A stretch of 64,000 nucleotides of DNA, taken from positions 1-64,000 of the forward strand of contig JAJVIO010000035.1 in NCBI GenBank assembly GCA_022071975.1, read 5' to 3'. The notes under the pieces were generated by a model that had not been told where the DNA came from, did not search any database, and worked only from the letters and a program-made list of their open reading frames with translations. Positions 17,878 through 26,097 of this stretch are shown one piece after another. Within the stretch, counting starts at the first letter, position 1; the number at the start of each line of letters is the position of its first letter. This DNA is from Planctomycetota bacterium. Lineage in GTDB: Bacteria; Planctomycetota; UBA8742; UBA2392. The position numbers and the translations under genes are program-made.

Positions 17878-18921
17878 ATGCACAAATTGTTGCTGGTGCT
17901 GCTGGCGAGCTTCGCCGGCTGTCTGTTCCTGCCGGGACCGGCGCCGGTGAACGCCAAAGACGAAAAGAAAGCAGAGAAGGACAACTTTCGTCTGTACCGG
18001 ATCGCAGGCCGCAAGTGGATGCTGCACCGGATCCCTGCCACGGGCCAGGAAGGCGGGGACACCTCGCCGACCTTTCACAGCTACGAAGTTCGCAATGTGT
18101 ACGAGGATCGGGCCGAAGTCGCGGAGGTCACGCTGGACGAAGGCAAAAAGGCCCCCGAGGGCGCCAACTTCGTGGTGAAGGTCAACTTTTCCGATGACGC
18201 GCCGCAACTGAAGGACCCGATCGGCTACACCAAGAGCAAGCAGGAGAAGCTTAAGACAGACGCCGGCACCTTCGACTGCATCCTGTGGGTAAGCCTGGGC
18301 CGTGAAGACGGCGACTCGCGCATCTGGCGCAGCATCGACTTCCCGGGCTTGATCGTGAAACAGAGCGACCGTTTCGGCACCCGCACCCTGGTGGAGTTCA
18401 CCTGGGTCGAAGGTGACCCCGGCTACAAGGCGCCGGGCAAGAAGAAAAAGAAGAAGGACGACGACCCCGAAGAAATCGACCCCAAGCGCCTCTTCAGCAG
18501 CAAGGGCACAACCTGGGTGCACCATATCGACACAGCCCGGGGTGAGCGCGGCACCCGCAGCATTGAGGTGCAGCAATACCAGGTCACCAAAGTCAGCGAA
18601 GAGGGCTGCGAGGTCGAGATCACCAAGCTGACCCAGCTGCTGGAGAAGATCAAAGGCGAAGAGCCCCGGAAACTTGAAATCAAGTTCGACGACACCTTCA
18701 GCGCCAATCTCGAACCCGCCGAGCGCTCACGCGTCGAGCGCACGGAGCTACGCATCACCGATGTGGGCCTGTTCGAATGCACGGTTTACCTCTACAAAGA
18801 TGAAGAAGGGCGCGAGGCTCGCGCCTGGTACGCCAAGGAGTGGCCGGGCCTGGTGGTGCGCCGCGTGATCGAAGGCGAGAACTACAGCCAGGTCACCAGG
18901 ATCATCAAATTTGAAGAATAG
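17878..18921 (+). CDS. Exported protein with two copies of a Cys/PGL repeat domain
   Basis: 347 residues; ATG 17878 has a perfect AGGAGG. A signal (LLLVLLASFAGC) is followed by a Lys-rich segment; it may be lipidated at the FAGC Cys or cleaved after VNA. Two about 150-residue repeats each end with a conserved block: G-x-F-[DE]-C, a Trp, then [DE]-[FW]-PGL-[IV]-V-[KR] (FDCILW...DFPGLIVKQ and FECTVY...EWPGLVVRR). The repeats are joined by a KKKKKDDDPEE linker. The same block closes the neighbouring EF-hand protein. Unknown function, probably a periplasmic paired sensor or structural module. Confidence 0.65.
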   Translation: MHKLLLVLLASFAGCLFLPGPAPVNAKDEKKAEKDNFRLYRIAGRKWMLHRIPATGQEGGDTSPTFHSYEVRNVYEDRAEVAEVTLDEGKKAPEGANFVVKVNFSDDAPQLKDPIGYTKSKQEKLKTDAGTFDCILWVSLGREDGDSRIWRSIDFPGLIVKQSDRFGTRTLVEFTWVEGDPGYKAPGKKKKKKDDDPEEIDPKRLFSSKGTTWVHHIDTARGERGTRSIEVQQYQVTKVSEEGCEVEITKLTQLLEKIKGEEPRKLEIKFDDTFSANLEPAERSRVERTELRITDVGLFECTVYLYKDEEGREARAWYAKEWPGLVVRRVIEGENYSQVTRIIKFEE

Positions 18922-18978
18922 CGCCGGCTTGGCTCGCCCGTGGGGCGGCGCAGCCGACGCAGGAAAACGGAGAGAAGT

Positions 18979-20529
18979 ATGAACTGGAAGGTGTGGGCAT
19001 GCTTTGCGGCGGCCGCCATGTTCGGCGGGGCGCTGCACGCGCAGATGGAAGGCGACGAGACGGAAGAAACCGTCAATTACCTGATGGAGATGCTGGACGG
19101 CGACGGCGACGGCAAGATCACCAAGGCCGAGCTGAAGACAGCCGCAGAGGCTGACGCCGAGGGCGGCACGGAGTCCGAGAAGCTGGAAACCTACGGCAGC
19201 TACCTGCTCGAGTTCCTGGCCGAGGACGCCAATGACGATGAAGTCGTCACTCGCGACGAGCTGAAGACCTTCTTGAAGAACTCCGAAGAAGGCAAGAAGG
19301 GCAAGATCAGCGCCAAGGACTGGGAGACCTACACCAAGGAGTATCTCGACCCGGGCTTCGCGGCGGAACTCAAGAACTACGATAAGGACAACGACTCGGC
19401 GATCAGCCGCAAAGAAGCCGAGGCCATCGAAGACTTCCCCGAGGAGGCCTTCACCCAGCTCGATGCCGACAAGGACGGCAAGATCACGGCCGCCGAGTAC
19501 AAGCAGTTCATCCGCACCGCCATGGCGGAGAGCTACGAGATCGAGGGTGATGCCGCCAAGCCCGAGCCGGAGAAGCTGGAAGTGCCCGAGAAAGTGAAAC
19601 AGAACTTCTCGAAGGCGGACGGCGACGGCGACGGCTTCATCAGCAAGGCGGAGATGAAGAAGGCCATGGCCGAGGGCCAGGCTAACCGCGCCTACTGGTG
19701 GGGCGTGTACATCGCGTTCCTGTCGATGGACACCAACGACGACCTGAAGGTGGACATCAACGAGTACTACGTCTACGGCAAGGATGAGAACGAGGGCAAG
19801 GCCCACGTGTTCTATCCCAAGGACAAGACCGAGGCGATGACCGAAATCTGGGCCGACCTCGACGGCGACAAGGACGGCAAAGTCACCCAGGCAGAGTTCA
19901 GCAAGCTGTTCCCCAGCGGTGAAGGCTATGACAGCGCCGAAGAGTTCAAAGGCATGGACGCCGACAACAGCGGCGATGTCTCGAAGGACGAAATGTGGGA
20001 CGCGCTGAAGCCCCAGTTCGCGAAGGGCTTCAAGTTCCCCGACAAGGACAAAGACGGCAGCACCAGCAACGCCGGGGGCGACAACAGCGGCGGAGAAATC
20101 AACAAGGAAGCCTTCGCTCTCTACACCAAGGTCGGCCGCAGTTGGACGACCAAGACCACTGCCAACTACGGCGGGATCGAAATGGTGACCTATACCAAGA
20201 CCGAGGTGCTCGAGGTCGGCGACGATTTCGCCAAGATCAAGACCACAGTCCTGGACAAAGACAAGAAGGAGATGATGCCCGGGACGGAAACCAAGATCAG
20301 CTTCCGCGTGGCCTCTGGATCCGGCGGTACCGCGCCCGAGGTGAAGACGGAGGAAGAAACCATCAAGGTGGAAGCCGGCGAGTACGAGTGCGTCAAGGTG
20401 ACCGTGGAAGCCGCGGGCACCAAGACCACCAGCTGGACCGCCAAGAAGTTCCCCGGCCTGCTGGTGAAGTCCAGCAGTGAAGGCGGCGGCGGCAAGAGCA
20501 GCACTGAGCTGGTCGAGTTCAAGGAGTAA
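18979..20529 (+). CDS. Exported EF-hand protein with eight Ca-binding motifs
   Basis: 516 residues from the ATG at 18979; signal peptide ends after LHAQ. At least eight EF-hand-type loops are visible: DGDGDGKITKAEL, DANDDEVVTRDEL, DKDNDSAISRKEA, DADKDGKITAAEY, DGDGDGFISKAEM, DTNDDLKVDINEY, DGDKDGKVTQAEF and DADNSGDVSKDEM. The final 130 residues form one copy of the Cys/PGL domain shared with the preceding gene (EYECVKVTV...KFPGLLVKS). Likely a periplasmic calcium-binding protein. A terminator follows. Confidence 0.8.
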   Translation: MNWKVWACFAAAAMFGGALHAQMEGDETEETVNYLMEMLDGDGDGKITKAELKTAAEADAEGGTESEKLETYGSYLLEFLAEDANDDEVVTRDELKTFLKNSEEGKKGKISAKDWETYTKEYLDPGFAAELKNYDKDNDSAISRKEAEAIEDFPEEAFTQLDADKDGKITAAEYKQFIRTAMAESYEIEGDAAKPEPEKLEVPEKVKQNFSKADGDGDGFISKAEMKKAMAEGQANRAYWWGVYIAFLSMDTNDDLKVDINEYYVYGKDENEGKAHVFYPKDKTEAMTEIWADLDGDKDGKVTQAEFSKLFPSGEGYDSAEEFKGMDADNSGDVSKDEMWDALKPQFAKGFKFPDKDKDGSTSNAGGDNSGGEINKEAFALYTKVGRSWTTKTTANYGGIEMVTYTKTEVLEVGDDFAKIKTTVLDKDKKEMMPGTETKISFRVASGSGGTAPEVKTEEETIKVEAGEYECVKVTVEAAGTKTTSWTAKKFPGLLVKSSSEGGGGKSSTELVEFKE

Positions 20530-20549
20530 CACAGCACGAAATGCACTTG

Positions 20550-20581
20550 GGGCCGGGCCTTTGTGCCCGGCCCTTTTCTTT
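20550..20581 (+). terminator. Rho-independent terminator
   Basis: GGGCCGGGC/GCCCGGCCC, nine base pairs with a six-base loop, followed by TTTTCTTT. Confidence 0.9.
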
Positions 20582-20741
20582 GCACCGCTACGTCCGGTAA
20601 CGGCTCTATTTCGCCCCGCGCGGATTTTCTTCAAAGTCGCAAAAGCCTCCCTGCCGAATGCAGGACTACCGCCCGGAGCCCGTGCTTCGGCGGATGAACC
20701 GCCACCCAACGTCGCAAGACGCAGCTGACAAGGAGGACCCC

Positions 20742-21491
20742 ATGACCAAAAGCCGCATTTCCATGATGGTTGCCGCGGCCGGTCTCGTGCTGGTAGGGCT
20801 GCTCGCCGCCGCCCTGTTCACCCCCAGTGACGAGGAACCGGCGACGGAGCAGACGTCAGAAGACACCGTGACACCCGTTGAGCCCAAGGCCGTCGAGATG
20901 AAGAGCCCGCTGGGCTACGAGCTGACGGTGCCGAAGATCGAAGAGAAGCCGGCGCCCGAAGTGAAACCCGAGCCCAAGCCGGAAGTAAAACCCGAGCCGG
21001 TCAAGCCTTCCGAAGAGGGCGGGGTGATCGAGTACAAGATCCAGCCCGGCGACATGATCAGCAAGCTGGCCGCCAAGCACGGCTGCACCAGCGAAGATAT
21101 CTACAAGCTGAACGACGGCCTGAACAAGGACACCGCCAGCAAGATTCGGGTGGGCCAGACCATCCGCATCCCGGTCGGCAAAAAAGGCGCTGAGGCCGTG
21201 GCGAACGCGGGTACGACGCAGCCCCAGCCGAGCGGCGACTACTTCCCCAAGCGCACGGTAGTGGCTGAGCCCGGCGACACCGCGTTCCAGCTCGCGATCG
21301 AGTACTACGGAGCGCGCAACCTGTTCCGCAAGATCATGGATGCCAATCCGACCCTGGATTGGGGCGACCGCCTGAAGGGCGGCGAACAAGTGGTACTGCC
21401 CGAGCACGGCACAGCACCTGCAACGGCAAGCAAGGACAAGCCCGCGGAAACCACAGTTGAACGCGACAGCCTGATCCCGCCGCGCAAGTAA
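20742..21491 (+). CDS. Membrane-anchored LysM protein
   Basis: 249 residues; AAGGAGG precedes the ATG at 20742. An N-terminal TM anchor (MMVAAAGLVLVGLLAAALF) is followed by a Pro/Glu/Lys-rich spacer (EVKPEPKPEVKPEP), a first LysM (about 103-150; IQPGDMISKLAAKHG...IRVGQTIRIP) and a second LysM-like domain (about 168-215; AEPGDTAFQLAIEYYG...GEQVVLPE). LysM domains bind peptidoglycan N-acetylglucosamine, so the protein spans from inner membrane to the wall. Bidirectional terminator follows. Confidence 0.82.
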   Translation: MTKSRISMMVAAAGLVLVGLLAAALFTPSDEEPATEQTSEDTVTPVEPKAVEMKSPLGYELTVPKIEEKPAPEVKPEPKPEVKPEPVKPSEEGGVIEYKIQPGDMISKLAAKHGCTSEDIYKLNDGLNKDTASKIRVGQTIRIPVGKKGAEAVANAGTTQPQPSGDYFPKRTVVAEPGDTAFQLAIEYYGARNLFRKIMDANPTLDWGDRLKGGEQVVLPEHGTAPATASKDKPAETTVERDSLIPPRK

Positions 21492-21509
21492 CGCACCGGC
21501 CTTAATCAA

Positions 21510-21537
21510 AACGCCCCCGCCAACCGGCGGGGGCGTT
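21510..21537. terminator. Bidirectional terminator
   Basis: 12-bp stem AACGCCCCCGCC/GGCGGGGGCGTT, loop AACC, between the LysM gene (+) and the response regulator gene (-); on the minus strand followed by TTGATT. Confidence 0.7.
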
Positions 21538-21547
21538 CGCGTTGAGG

Positions 21548-22015
21548 CTAGTTCGCGCTGGGGGGCGGCACTTTCACGAAGTGGGCCCAGAACTGGCCCA
21601 GCGCGCTCAGCAGTTCCACGAACTTTTCGTACTCGGCCGGCTTGGTGACGAACGCGCTTGCGCCGCGCGCGTAGCTGGCGGTGGCATCCGCGTCCGCATT
21701 GCTGGTGGTCAGCACCGTCACCGGGATGTGCGCCAGTTTCGCATCCGACTTCAGCCGCGACAGGAACTCGTGGCCGTTCATGCGCGGCATGTTCAGGTCA
21801 AGCAGCACGATATCCGGCAGCGGATTCGCCGCCCGGTCCGCGTATTCGCCCTCACCGCGCAGGTACTGCAGCGCGGCCACGCCGTCGTCCACCACGCGCA
21901 GATCCGCCTCAAGCGTCGAGTCCTCGAGGGCTCGACGCGTCAAGGCCTGCTGCACGGGGCTGTCCTCCACCAGCAGGATCGTGAATGGACGCGTCTGTGT
22001 TGAAGCCTCGCTCAT
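21548..22015 (-). CDS. Single-domain response regulator (Rcp1-like)
   Basis: 155 residues, receiver domain only: acidic pocket VEDS (18-19), phospho-acceptor Asp73 in LLDLNMP, Thr of LTTSN and Lys of TKPAEY. The extended loop before the Asp (YLRGEGEYADRAANPLPD) is characteristic of Rcp1-type regulators paired with PAS/phytochrome-like kinases. Four-base overlap (ATGA) with the kinase gene upstream shows translational coupling and that this is its partner. Confidence 0.9.
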   Translation of the reverse strand: MSEASTQTRPFTILLVEDSPVQQALTRRALEDSTLEADLRVVDDGVAALQYLRGEGEYADRAANPLPDIVLLDLNMPRMNGHEFLSRLKSDAKLAHIPVTVLTTSNADADATASYARGASAFVTKPAEYEKFVELLSALGQFWAHFVKVPPPSAN

Positions 22016-23766
22016 GCCTCTCCTGGTCTCACCGCGGGCAGCGTCAACCGGAAACGGCTGCCTTGCCCCGGCGTGGAACTGACCTCGATGCTGCCGCCGT
22101 GGCGTTCCACTATCTTACGGCATACCGACAGCCCGATGCCAGACCCATCGTACTTGCCAACACCGTGCAGCCGCGTAAAGGGTTTGAATATCCGGTCCAG
22201 GTACTGCTCTTCAATACCGATGCCGTTGTCACAAACCTCGACCCGCACCAGCTTACCGTCGGGCTCGGCGCGGATCGTGACCACCGGCGCTGCCCCCGGC
22301 CGTTGAAACTTCAGCCCGTTCGCTACCAGGTTCTGCAGCACCCGCCCGATCTGCATCTCATCGCCCAATACCTTCGGCAGCCCGTTGTACTCGATACGGC
22401 CGCCGGTTTCCTCCATGCGCGCGCGCAGGTCGCCTGCGACGCGTTTCATCACCTGCTGCAGGTCCACTTCGTCCAGCTTCAGTTCACGGTGACCGGAGCG
22501 GGAGTACTCGAGCAGGTCAGTGATCAACCGCTGCATACGCAGGCTGGCGCTCAGGATCGCCGCCAGGTCCTCATCGGCGCGCTTGGGCAGGTTGCCGCCG
22601 AGGTCGGCCTTCAGCAACCCGCAGTACGTGCTCATGGTTCTCAGCGGCTCCTGCAGGTCGTGGCTGGCGACGTAGTTGAATTCGTCCAGTTCGGTGACCA
22701 GCCGCTCCAGCTCGAGGTTCTGCTTCTGCAGCTGCTCTGCTTGTTGCCTCTCGAGGGCCTGGGCGCGCACGCGCTCGCTGATGTCGCGCACGAAGAGGCT
22801 TACGCGCGGCGAGCCTTCATAGTCATATGCGCTCACCGTGAACGAGAGCGGGAAATCCTTGCCGTCCTTGTGGCGCCCGTGCCACACGCGGTCAAACGGC
22901 CCCGTCGGCTTGCGGCGCGCGTAGCCGGCCAGCACCTGCAGGCGATCGCCGCTGTGGTGCTGGAACAGCTCGGGCAGCAGCAGGTCCACGTTGCGGCCCA
23001 CGATCTCGTCGTGCTTCCAGCCGAACAGTTTTTCCATCGCCGGGTTCACGGCCTGCACGATGCCGCCCACCGCCACGATGATGATGGCGTCAGCGGCGCC
23101 ATCCAGGATGGCGCGGGCGCGCCGTTCCTGGTGTCGCAGGTCCTCTTCCAGCTCTTTGGTTTCGGTGATGTCGCTGGCGTACAGCACGCCGGTCGAGTGG
23201 CCGGGCACGCCGCGCATATGGCAGATGTACCAGCGTCTCCCCCACTCCACTTGGCGCGGCTCGAGCACGCCGGCGCGGATGCACTGGCGCGCGTCGTCCA
23301 ACGTCATGCCGGGCAGCAGGTCGGTGATCAGCCGCCCCTGCAAGGCTGCACCGCCGATCAGTTCGCTGGCAGCGCGGTTGCCCCGCACTACCCGGCCCTC
23401 AGCATCGAAGCGCAGCACAGGGCCGGGATACAGCTCGGGGAACAGCTCTTCTTCGCGCAGGCTGGCCTCGGCTTTTTCCCGCCGGGCCACCTGCTCGGCC
23501 AGCAGCTGCCCGGTGTTCCGGAGGTCGCTGCGGCTGGCGTCCACGTCGCGCTCGATACGGCGCAGGCGCCAGGTCACGGCCGCGAACACCAGCACCACCA
23601 GGGCGCAGAAGCCGAACACCGTGCCCCACACCAGCAGGTTGCTGCCGGCGCCGGGCACGAAGGCGGTCACGCCCACCAGCACGGCAAAGGCCAGCGCGGC
23701 GCCCAGCGCGAAGGCGTAGTACCAGCTGAGCTTGCGGCGGATTTCCGTAATGCGCTTGTCGGCCAT
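22012..23766 (-). CDS. PAS-PAS sensor histidine kinase
   Basis: 584 residues from the ATG at 23766 (a TTG 18 bases earlier is also in frame). Two N-terminal membrane helices (about 18-38 and 46-66), a coiled coil, two PAS domains (about 100-330; the second with GWKHDEIVGRNVDLLLP and PLSFTVSAYDYEG), HisKA with phospho-His in NYVASHDLQEPLRTM, and HATPase_c with NLVANGLKF, CDNGIGIEE and SGIGLSVCRKIVERHGG. HDLQEPLR is typical of phytochrome-type kinases paired with Rcp1 regulators. Sensed signal unknown. Confidence 0.88.
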   Translation of the reverse strand: MADKRITEIRRKLSWYYAFALGAALAFAVLVGVTAFVPGAGSNLLVWGTVFGFCALVVLVFAAVTWRLRRIERDVDASRSDLRNTGQLLAEQVARREKAEASLREEELFPELYPGPVLRFDAEGRVVRGNRAASELIGGAALQGRLITDLLPGMTLDDARQCIRAGVLEPRQVEWGRRWYICHMRGVPGHSTGVLYASDITETKELEEDLRHQERRARAILDGAADAIIIVAVGGIVQAVNPAMEKLFGWKHDEIVGRNVDLLLPELFQHHSGDRLQVLAGYARRKPTGPFDRVWHGRHKDGKDFPLSFTVSAYDYEGSPRVSLFVRDISERVRAQALERQQAEQLQKQNLELERLVTELDEFNYVASHDLQEPLRTMSTYCGLLKADLGGNLPKRADEDLAAILSASLRMQRLITDLLEYSRSGHRELKLDEVDLQQVMKRVAGDLRARMEETGGRIEYNGLPKVLGDEMQIGRVLQNLVANGLKFQRPGAAPVVTIRAEPDGKLVRVEVCDNGIGIEEQYLDRIFKPFTRLHGVGKYDGSGIGLSVCRKIVERHGGSIEVSSTPGQGSRFRLTLPAVRPGEA

Positions 23767-23791
23767 GGCCGACAGTTTGACCAAAAGCAGG

Positions 23792-23816
23792 CGCGCCCGC
23801 CACTGGGGCGGGCGCG
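23792..23816 (-). terminator. Terminator of the DUF481 gene
   Basis: Ten-bp GC stem CGCGCCCGCC/GGCGGGCGCG with a five-base loop; minus-strand continuation is CTGCTTTTGG. Confidence 0.55.
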
Positions 23817-23838
23817 TCAGATTTCTACGCGGGTTACG

Positions 23839-24885
23839 CTACCATCCTCGCGTTGACCAGGCGAAGCCCAGGGTGAAGGTGAAGCGGAAATCGTGGTGTT
23901 TGAATTTCTCGGGCGGCAGGTTGTCCCAGGCGTGCTCAATCAGCAGGCCGGCGGTGACGAAACTGCCCAGCTTGTGCTCGATCAGCAGCGACTGGTTGCC
24001 CGTAAGGTTCTTGGACTCGTCGAAGTCGAACATCAGGGCGCCCTTGTAGTTCACGTGCAGCATGCCGCTGGGGCTGGACCAGTCGAACTCGGTCATCAGG
24101 CGCGCGCCCAGGTATCCGCGGTCCTCGGCGCCGGCGATCTGGTCCTCGTAAGTGTAGGTCAGGTGCGCGCCGACGTGCCAGGTCAGGCGCTCCTGGCGCA
24201 GGATGTAGTAGCCGGGGCCAAGGCCGGTGACGCTGCGGTAGTGGTAGCCCGCGAACTCGTTGAAGTACAGGTCTTCGGTGAAGTCGATGGTGAGGTTGAA
24301 GTCGAAGATGTAACGGTACAGGTAGCCGATATGGTGCTTGCGTTCGCGAACCGGCTCTTCCTCCAGGTTGCGATCCTGGAAGTAGCTGCCGCGGCCGAAC
24401 AGCGTCATGAAATTACGCTTGCCGGTGCGCTTGATGTCGAAGCGGTAACCGAGGCTGTAGGTTCGGGTGTTGCCCTCGGTCCACGAGAATGTCCCCAGCG
24501 CGCTGACGTCCCACACGGCGCGGTCGTCGGGCAGGGTTTCGTCGATGCCTTTAAGCCCGGCCAGCGACTCGACGTCGAGCTCGCCGGCTTCCAGCTTCAC
24601 GACGAGCTTGCCGTCGCGGGTGCTCAGCTCGGCCTCCTGTTGCGCCTTGATGTCGTCGCCGGTGCGGATACGCGCCTTGCGCGTGGTATCCAGGCTCAGG
24701 CTCGCCACTTTATCAACGGGCACCTTCACGGCGCCGGCCGACTTTGTGGTGAAGTGCACTTCACCGTTCTCCAGCTTCTCGAAGGTGCCAACCAGCTTGT
24801 CGCCGTCGGTGGTGGTCAGTTCGTCCGCCGCCAGGGGCGCGGCCAGCATCAGCAGCATGGCCAGCAGAATGTACGCGATCCTCAC
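23839..24885 (-). CDS. DUF481 outer membrane beta-barrel protein
   Basis: 348 residues from a GTG at 24885, selected because AAGGAG lies six bases upstream and the signal peptide (RIAYILLAMLLMLAAPLAA) begins there; the longer in-frame ORF includes non-coding upstream sequence. After an SH3-like N-terminal module (TTDGDKLVGTFEKLENGEVHF) comes an about 220-residue barrel with alternating aromatic strands ending in GFAWSTRGW, with a C-terminal Trp. DUF481 proteins are salt- or envelope-stress-linked porin-like barrels of unknown substrate. Confidence 0.82.
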   Translation of the reverse strand: MRIAYILLAMLLMLAAPLAADELTTTDGDKLVGTFEKLENGEVHFTTKSAGAVKVPVDKVASLSLDTTRKARIRTGDDIKAQQEAELSTRDGKLVVKLEAGELDVESLAGLKGIDETLPDDRAVWDVSALGTFSWTEGNTRTYSLGYRFDIKRTGKRNFMTLFGRGSYFQDRNLEEEPVRERKHHIGYLYRYIFDFNLTIDFTEDLYFNEFAGYHYRSVTGLGPGYYILRQERLTWHVGAHLTYTYEDQIAGAEDRGYLGARLMTEFDWSSPSGMLHVNYKGALMFDFDESKNLTGNQSLLIEHKLGSFVTAGLLIEHAWDNLPPEKFKHHDFRFTFTLGFAWSTRGW

Positions 24886-25115
24886 TACACGCTCCTTTTC
24901 CGGATTCTGAGTCGTCTGTTCAAACTCCGTGACAGTCACCGGCCATCCAGGCTTGCGCCAGTGGGCCGTCTGAACGCATTTGCTGCATAACTTCAATGAC
25001 CTGCTTCTGTCCAGTGCGTCAGCCCGTATCTCGAATCTCGGGTGCCGCTCAAACGGCGGCAGCCACCGTGCGCTTCCCGCTAAGTTCAGATTTTTTGATC
25101 CGGGTGGCGCGAGCA

Positions 25116-25652
25116 TCAGCCGCCGCATGGGGAGTTGGCGGGGGCGGCGTCGTTGGCGGCCGGTGTGTCGCCCCCGTTGGCCGGAGGCTTCGGGGTCATC
25201 TGCTCAATCAGCTGCTTTGAAAGTGCGCGGCTGTAGCGCCAGGTGCCATCTTCGATCTTCTTGAACACCACCCAGCTGTTTTCGCGGCCTTGTTCCTTGC
25301 CGTCTTTCAGCCCGATGTACTGAACCTTGGCCTGCACCAGCGAATCCGACAGCTGCTGGGCGTCGCTGAATTCCAGTTTCCACTTGATGCCCTGTTTCTC
25401 GCTGGCCTGGAAGTTGGCGCGAAACTGAGCGAGCACAGCTTCGCGCTCCTCGTCAAGCACCACCAGCTCGGCCAGCGTGATGCTGCTGGTCTCGATGGCG
25501 CGGGCGTAGGTTTCCGTGACACCTTCCGGCGTGCTGACATCCGGAATGAAGGTCGCCTCGCGGTTGACCTGGTCTGCGGCGTTTTCACCGCCACCGCAGG
25601 CAGCGCAGAGCAGGACAAGCAAGGAAATCAGGATCAGGACATGGCTTCGCAT
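25116..25652 (-). CDS. DUF4878-like lipoprotein
   Basis: 178 residues; ATG 25652 with AGGAAGAGCCG ahead. Signal with lipobox LCAAC, an Asp/Asn linker, then an about 110-residue alpha+beta domain resembling NTF2-like DUF4878 (VTETYARAIETSSITLAELVVLDEEREAV...VQYIGLKDG...WVVFKKIEDGTWRYSR). The Pro/Ala-rich tail ends in Cys-Gly-Gly. Role unknown; NTF2-like lipoproteins often bind ligands at the envelope. Confidence 0.6.
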   Translation of the reverse strand: MRSHVLILISLLVLLCAACGGGENAADQVNREATFIPDVSTPEGVTETYARAIETSSITLAELVVLDEEREAVLAQFRANFQASEKQGIKWKLEFSDAQQLSDSLVQAKVQYIGLKDGKEQGRENSWVVFKKIEDGTWRYSRALSKQLIEQMTPKPPANGGDTPAANDAAPANSPCGG

Positions 25653-25696
25653 CGGCTCTTCCTTCGCGGCTGATTGCATACCATACCCAAAATCTA

Positions 25697-25744
25697 CGAC
25701 CAACTGAACAAGCCCGGCTTTCGCCGGGCTTGTTCAGTTGGTCG
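25697..25744. terminator. 22-bp perfect hairpin beside the tRNA-Pro 3' fragment
   Basis: CGACCAACTGAACAAGCC... pairs perfectly with its inverted copy around a four-base loop (arms 25697-25718 and 25723-25744). The stem includes the discriminator and CCA end of the duplicated tRNA fragment. It has no T-run; a comparable layout follows the tRNA-Pro(UGG) gene. Confidence 0.7.
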
Positions 25745-25772
25745 GGGCGATGAGATTTGAACTCACGACCTC
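25742..25772 (-). pseudogene. 3' fragment of tRNA-Pro (T-arm to acceptor end)
   Basis: On the minus strand this repeats, without mismatch, the last part of the tRNA-Pro(GGG) gene (GAGGTCGTGAG, the T-loop TTCAAAT and CGCCCCGACCA) about 190 bases downstream of the intact gene. The 5' half is replaced by the hairpin element at 25773-25905. Confidence 0.9.
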
Positions 25773-25916
25773 AAACGCCGAAGGCGTTTGACAGCGAAGC
25801 AGCCCGGCCAAAGCCGGGCGTAAGCGTAGCGGCCCGAAGGCGTTTGACAGCGAAGCAGCCCGGCGAAGGCCGGGCGTAAGCGAAGCGGCGCGGGCGCAGC
25901 CCGCTGAGGTCGTGAG
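25769..25916 (-). mobile_element. Multi-hairpin tRNA-linked element, Pro locus (two units)
   Basis: Non-coding. Two tandem 56-bp units (25780-25835 and 25836-25891, four differences) each form hairpins; they are bounded by inverted 11-base copies of the tRNA T-stem (CTCACGACCTC at 25762-25772 and GAGGTCGTGAG at 25906-25916). The module GGCCGCTACGCTTACGC ... GCTGCTTCGCT ... AAACGC/GCGTTT GAGG is nearly identical to one at 53424-53489 next to tRNA-Phe. A hairpin with a TGC loop (GCGGGC/GCCCGC) opens it. Confidence 0.8.
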
Positions 25917-25962
25917 CTGGCACAAATGGAGAACGCCTCCCGGCAAAGAGAGGCGTTCATAA

Positions 25963-26039
<77 letters not shown>

Positions 26040-26050
26040 ATCCGTCTGGA

Positions 26051-26078
26051 AGCTAACGCACCACTGTTGCAGCGTCAA
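26051..26078 (-). promoter_or_regulatory. Promoter of tRNA-Pro(GGG)
   Basis: Minus strand TTGACG (26078-26073), 16 bases, TTAGCT (26056-26051); 12 bases before the tRNA. Confidence 0.55.
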
Positions 26079-26097
26079 GGACAGGCGAGCCGACTAC

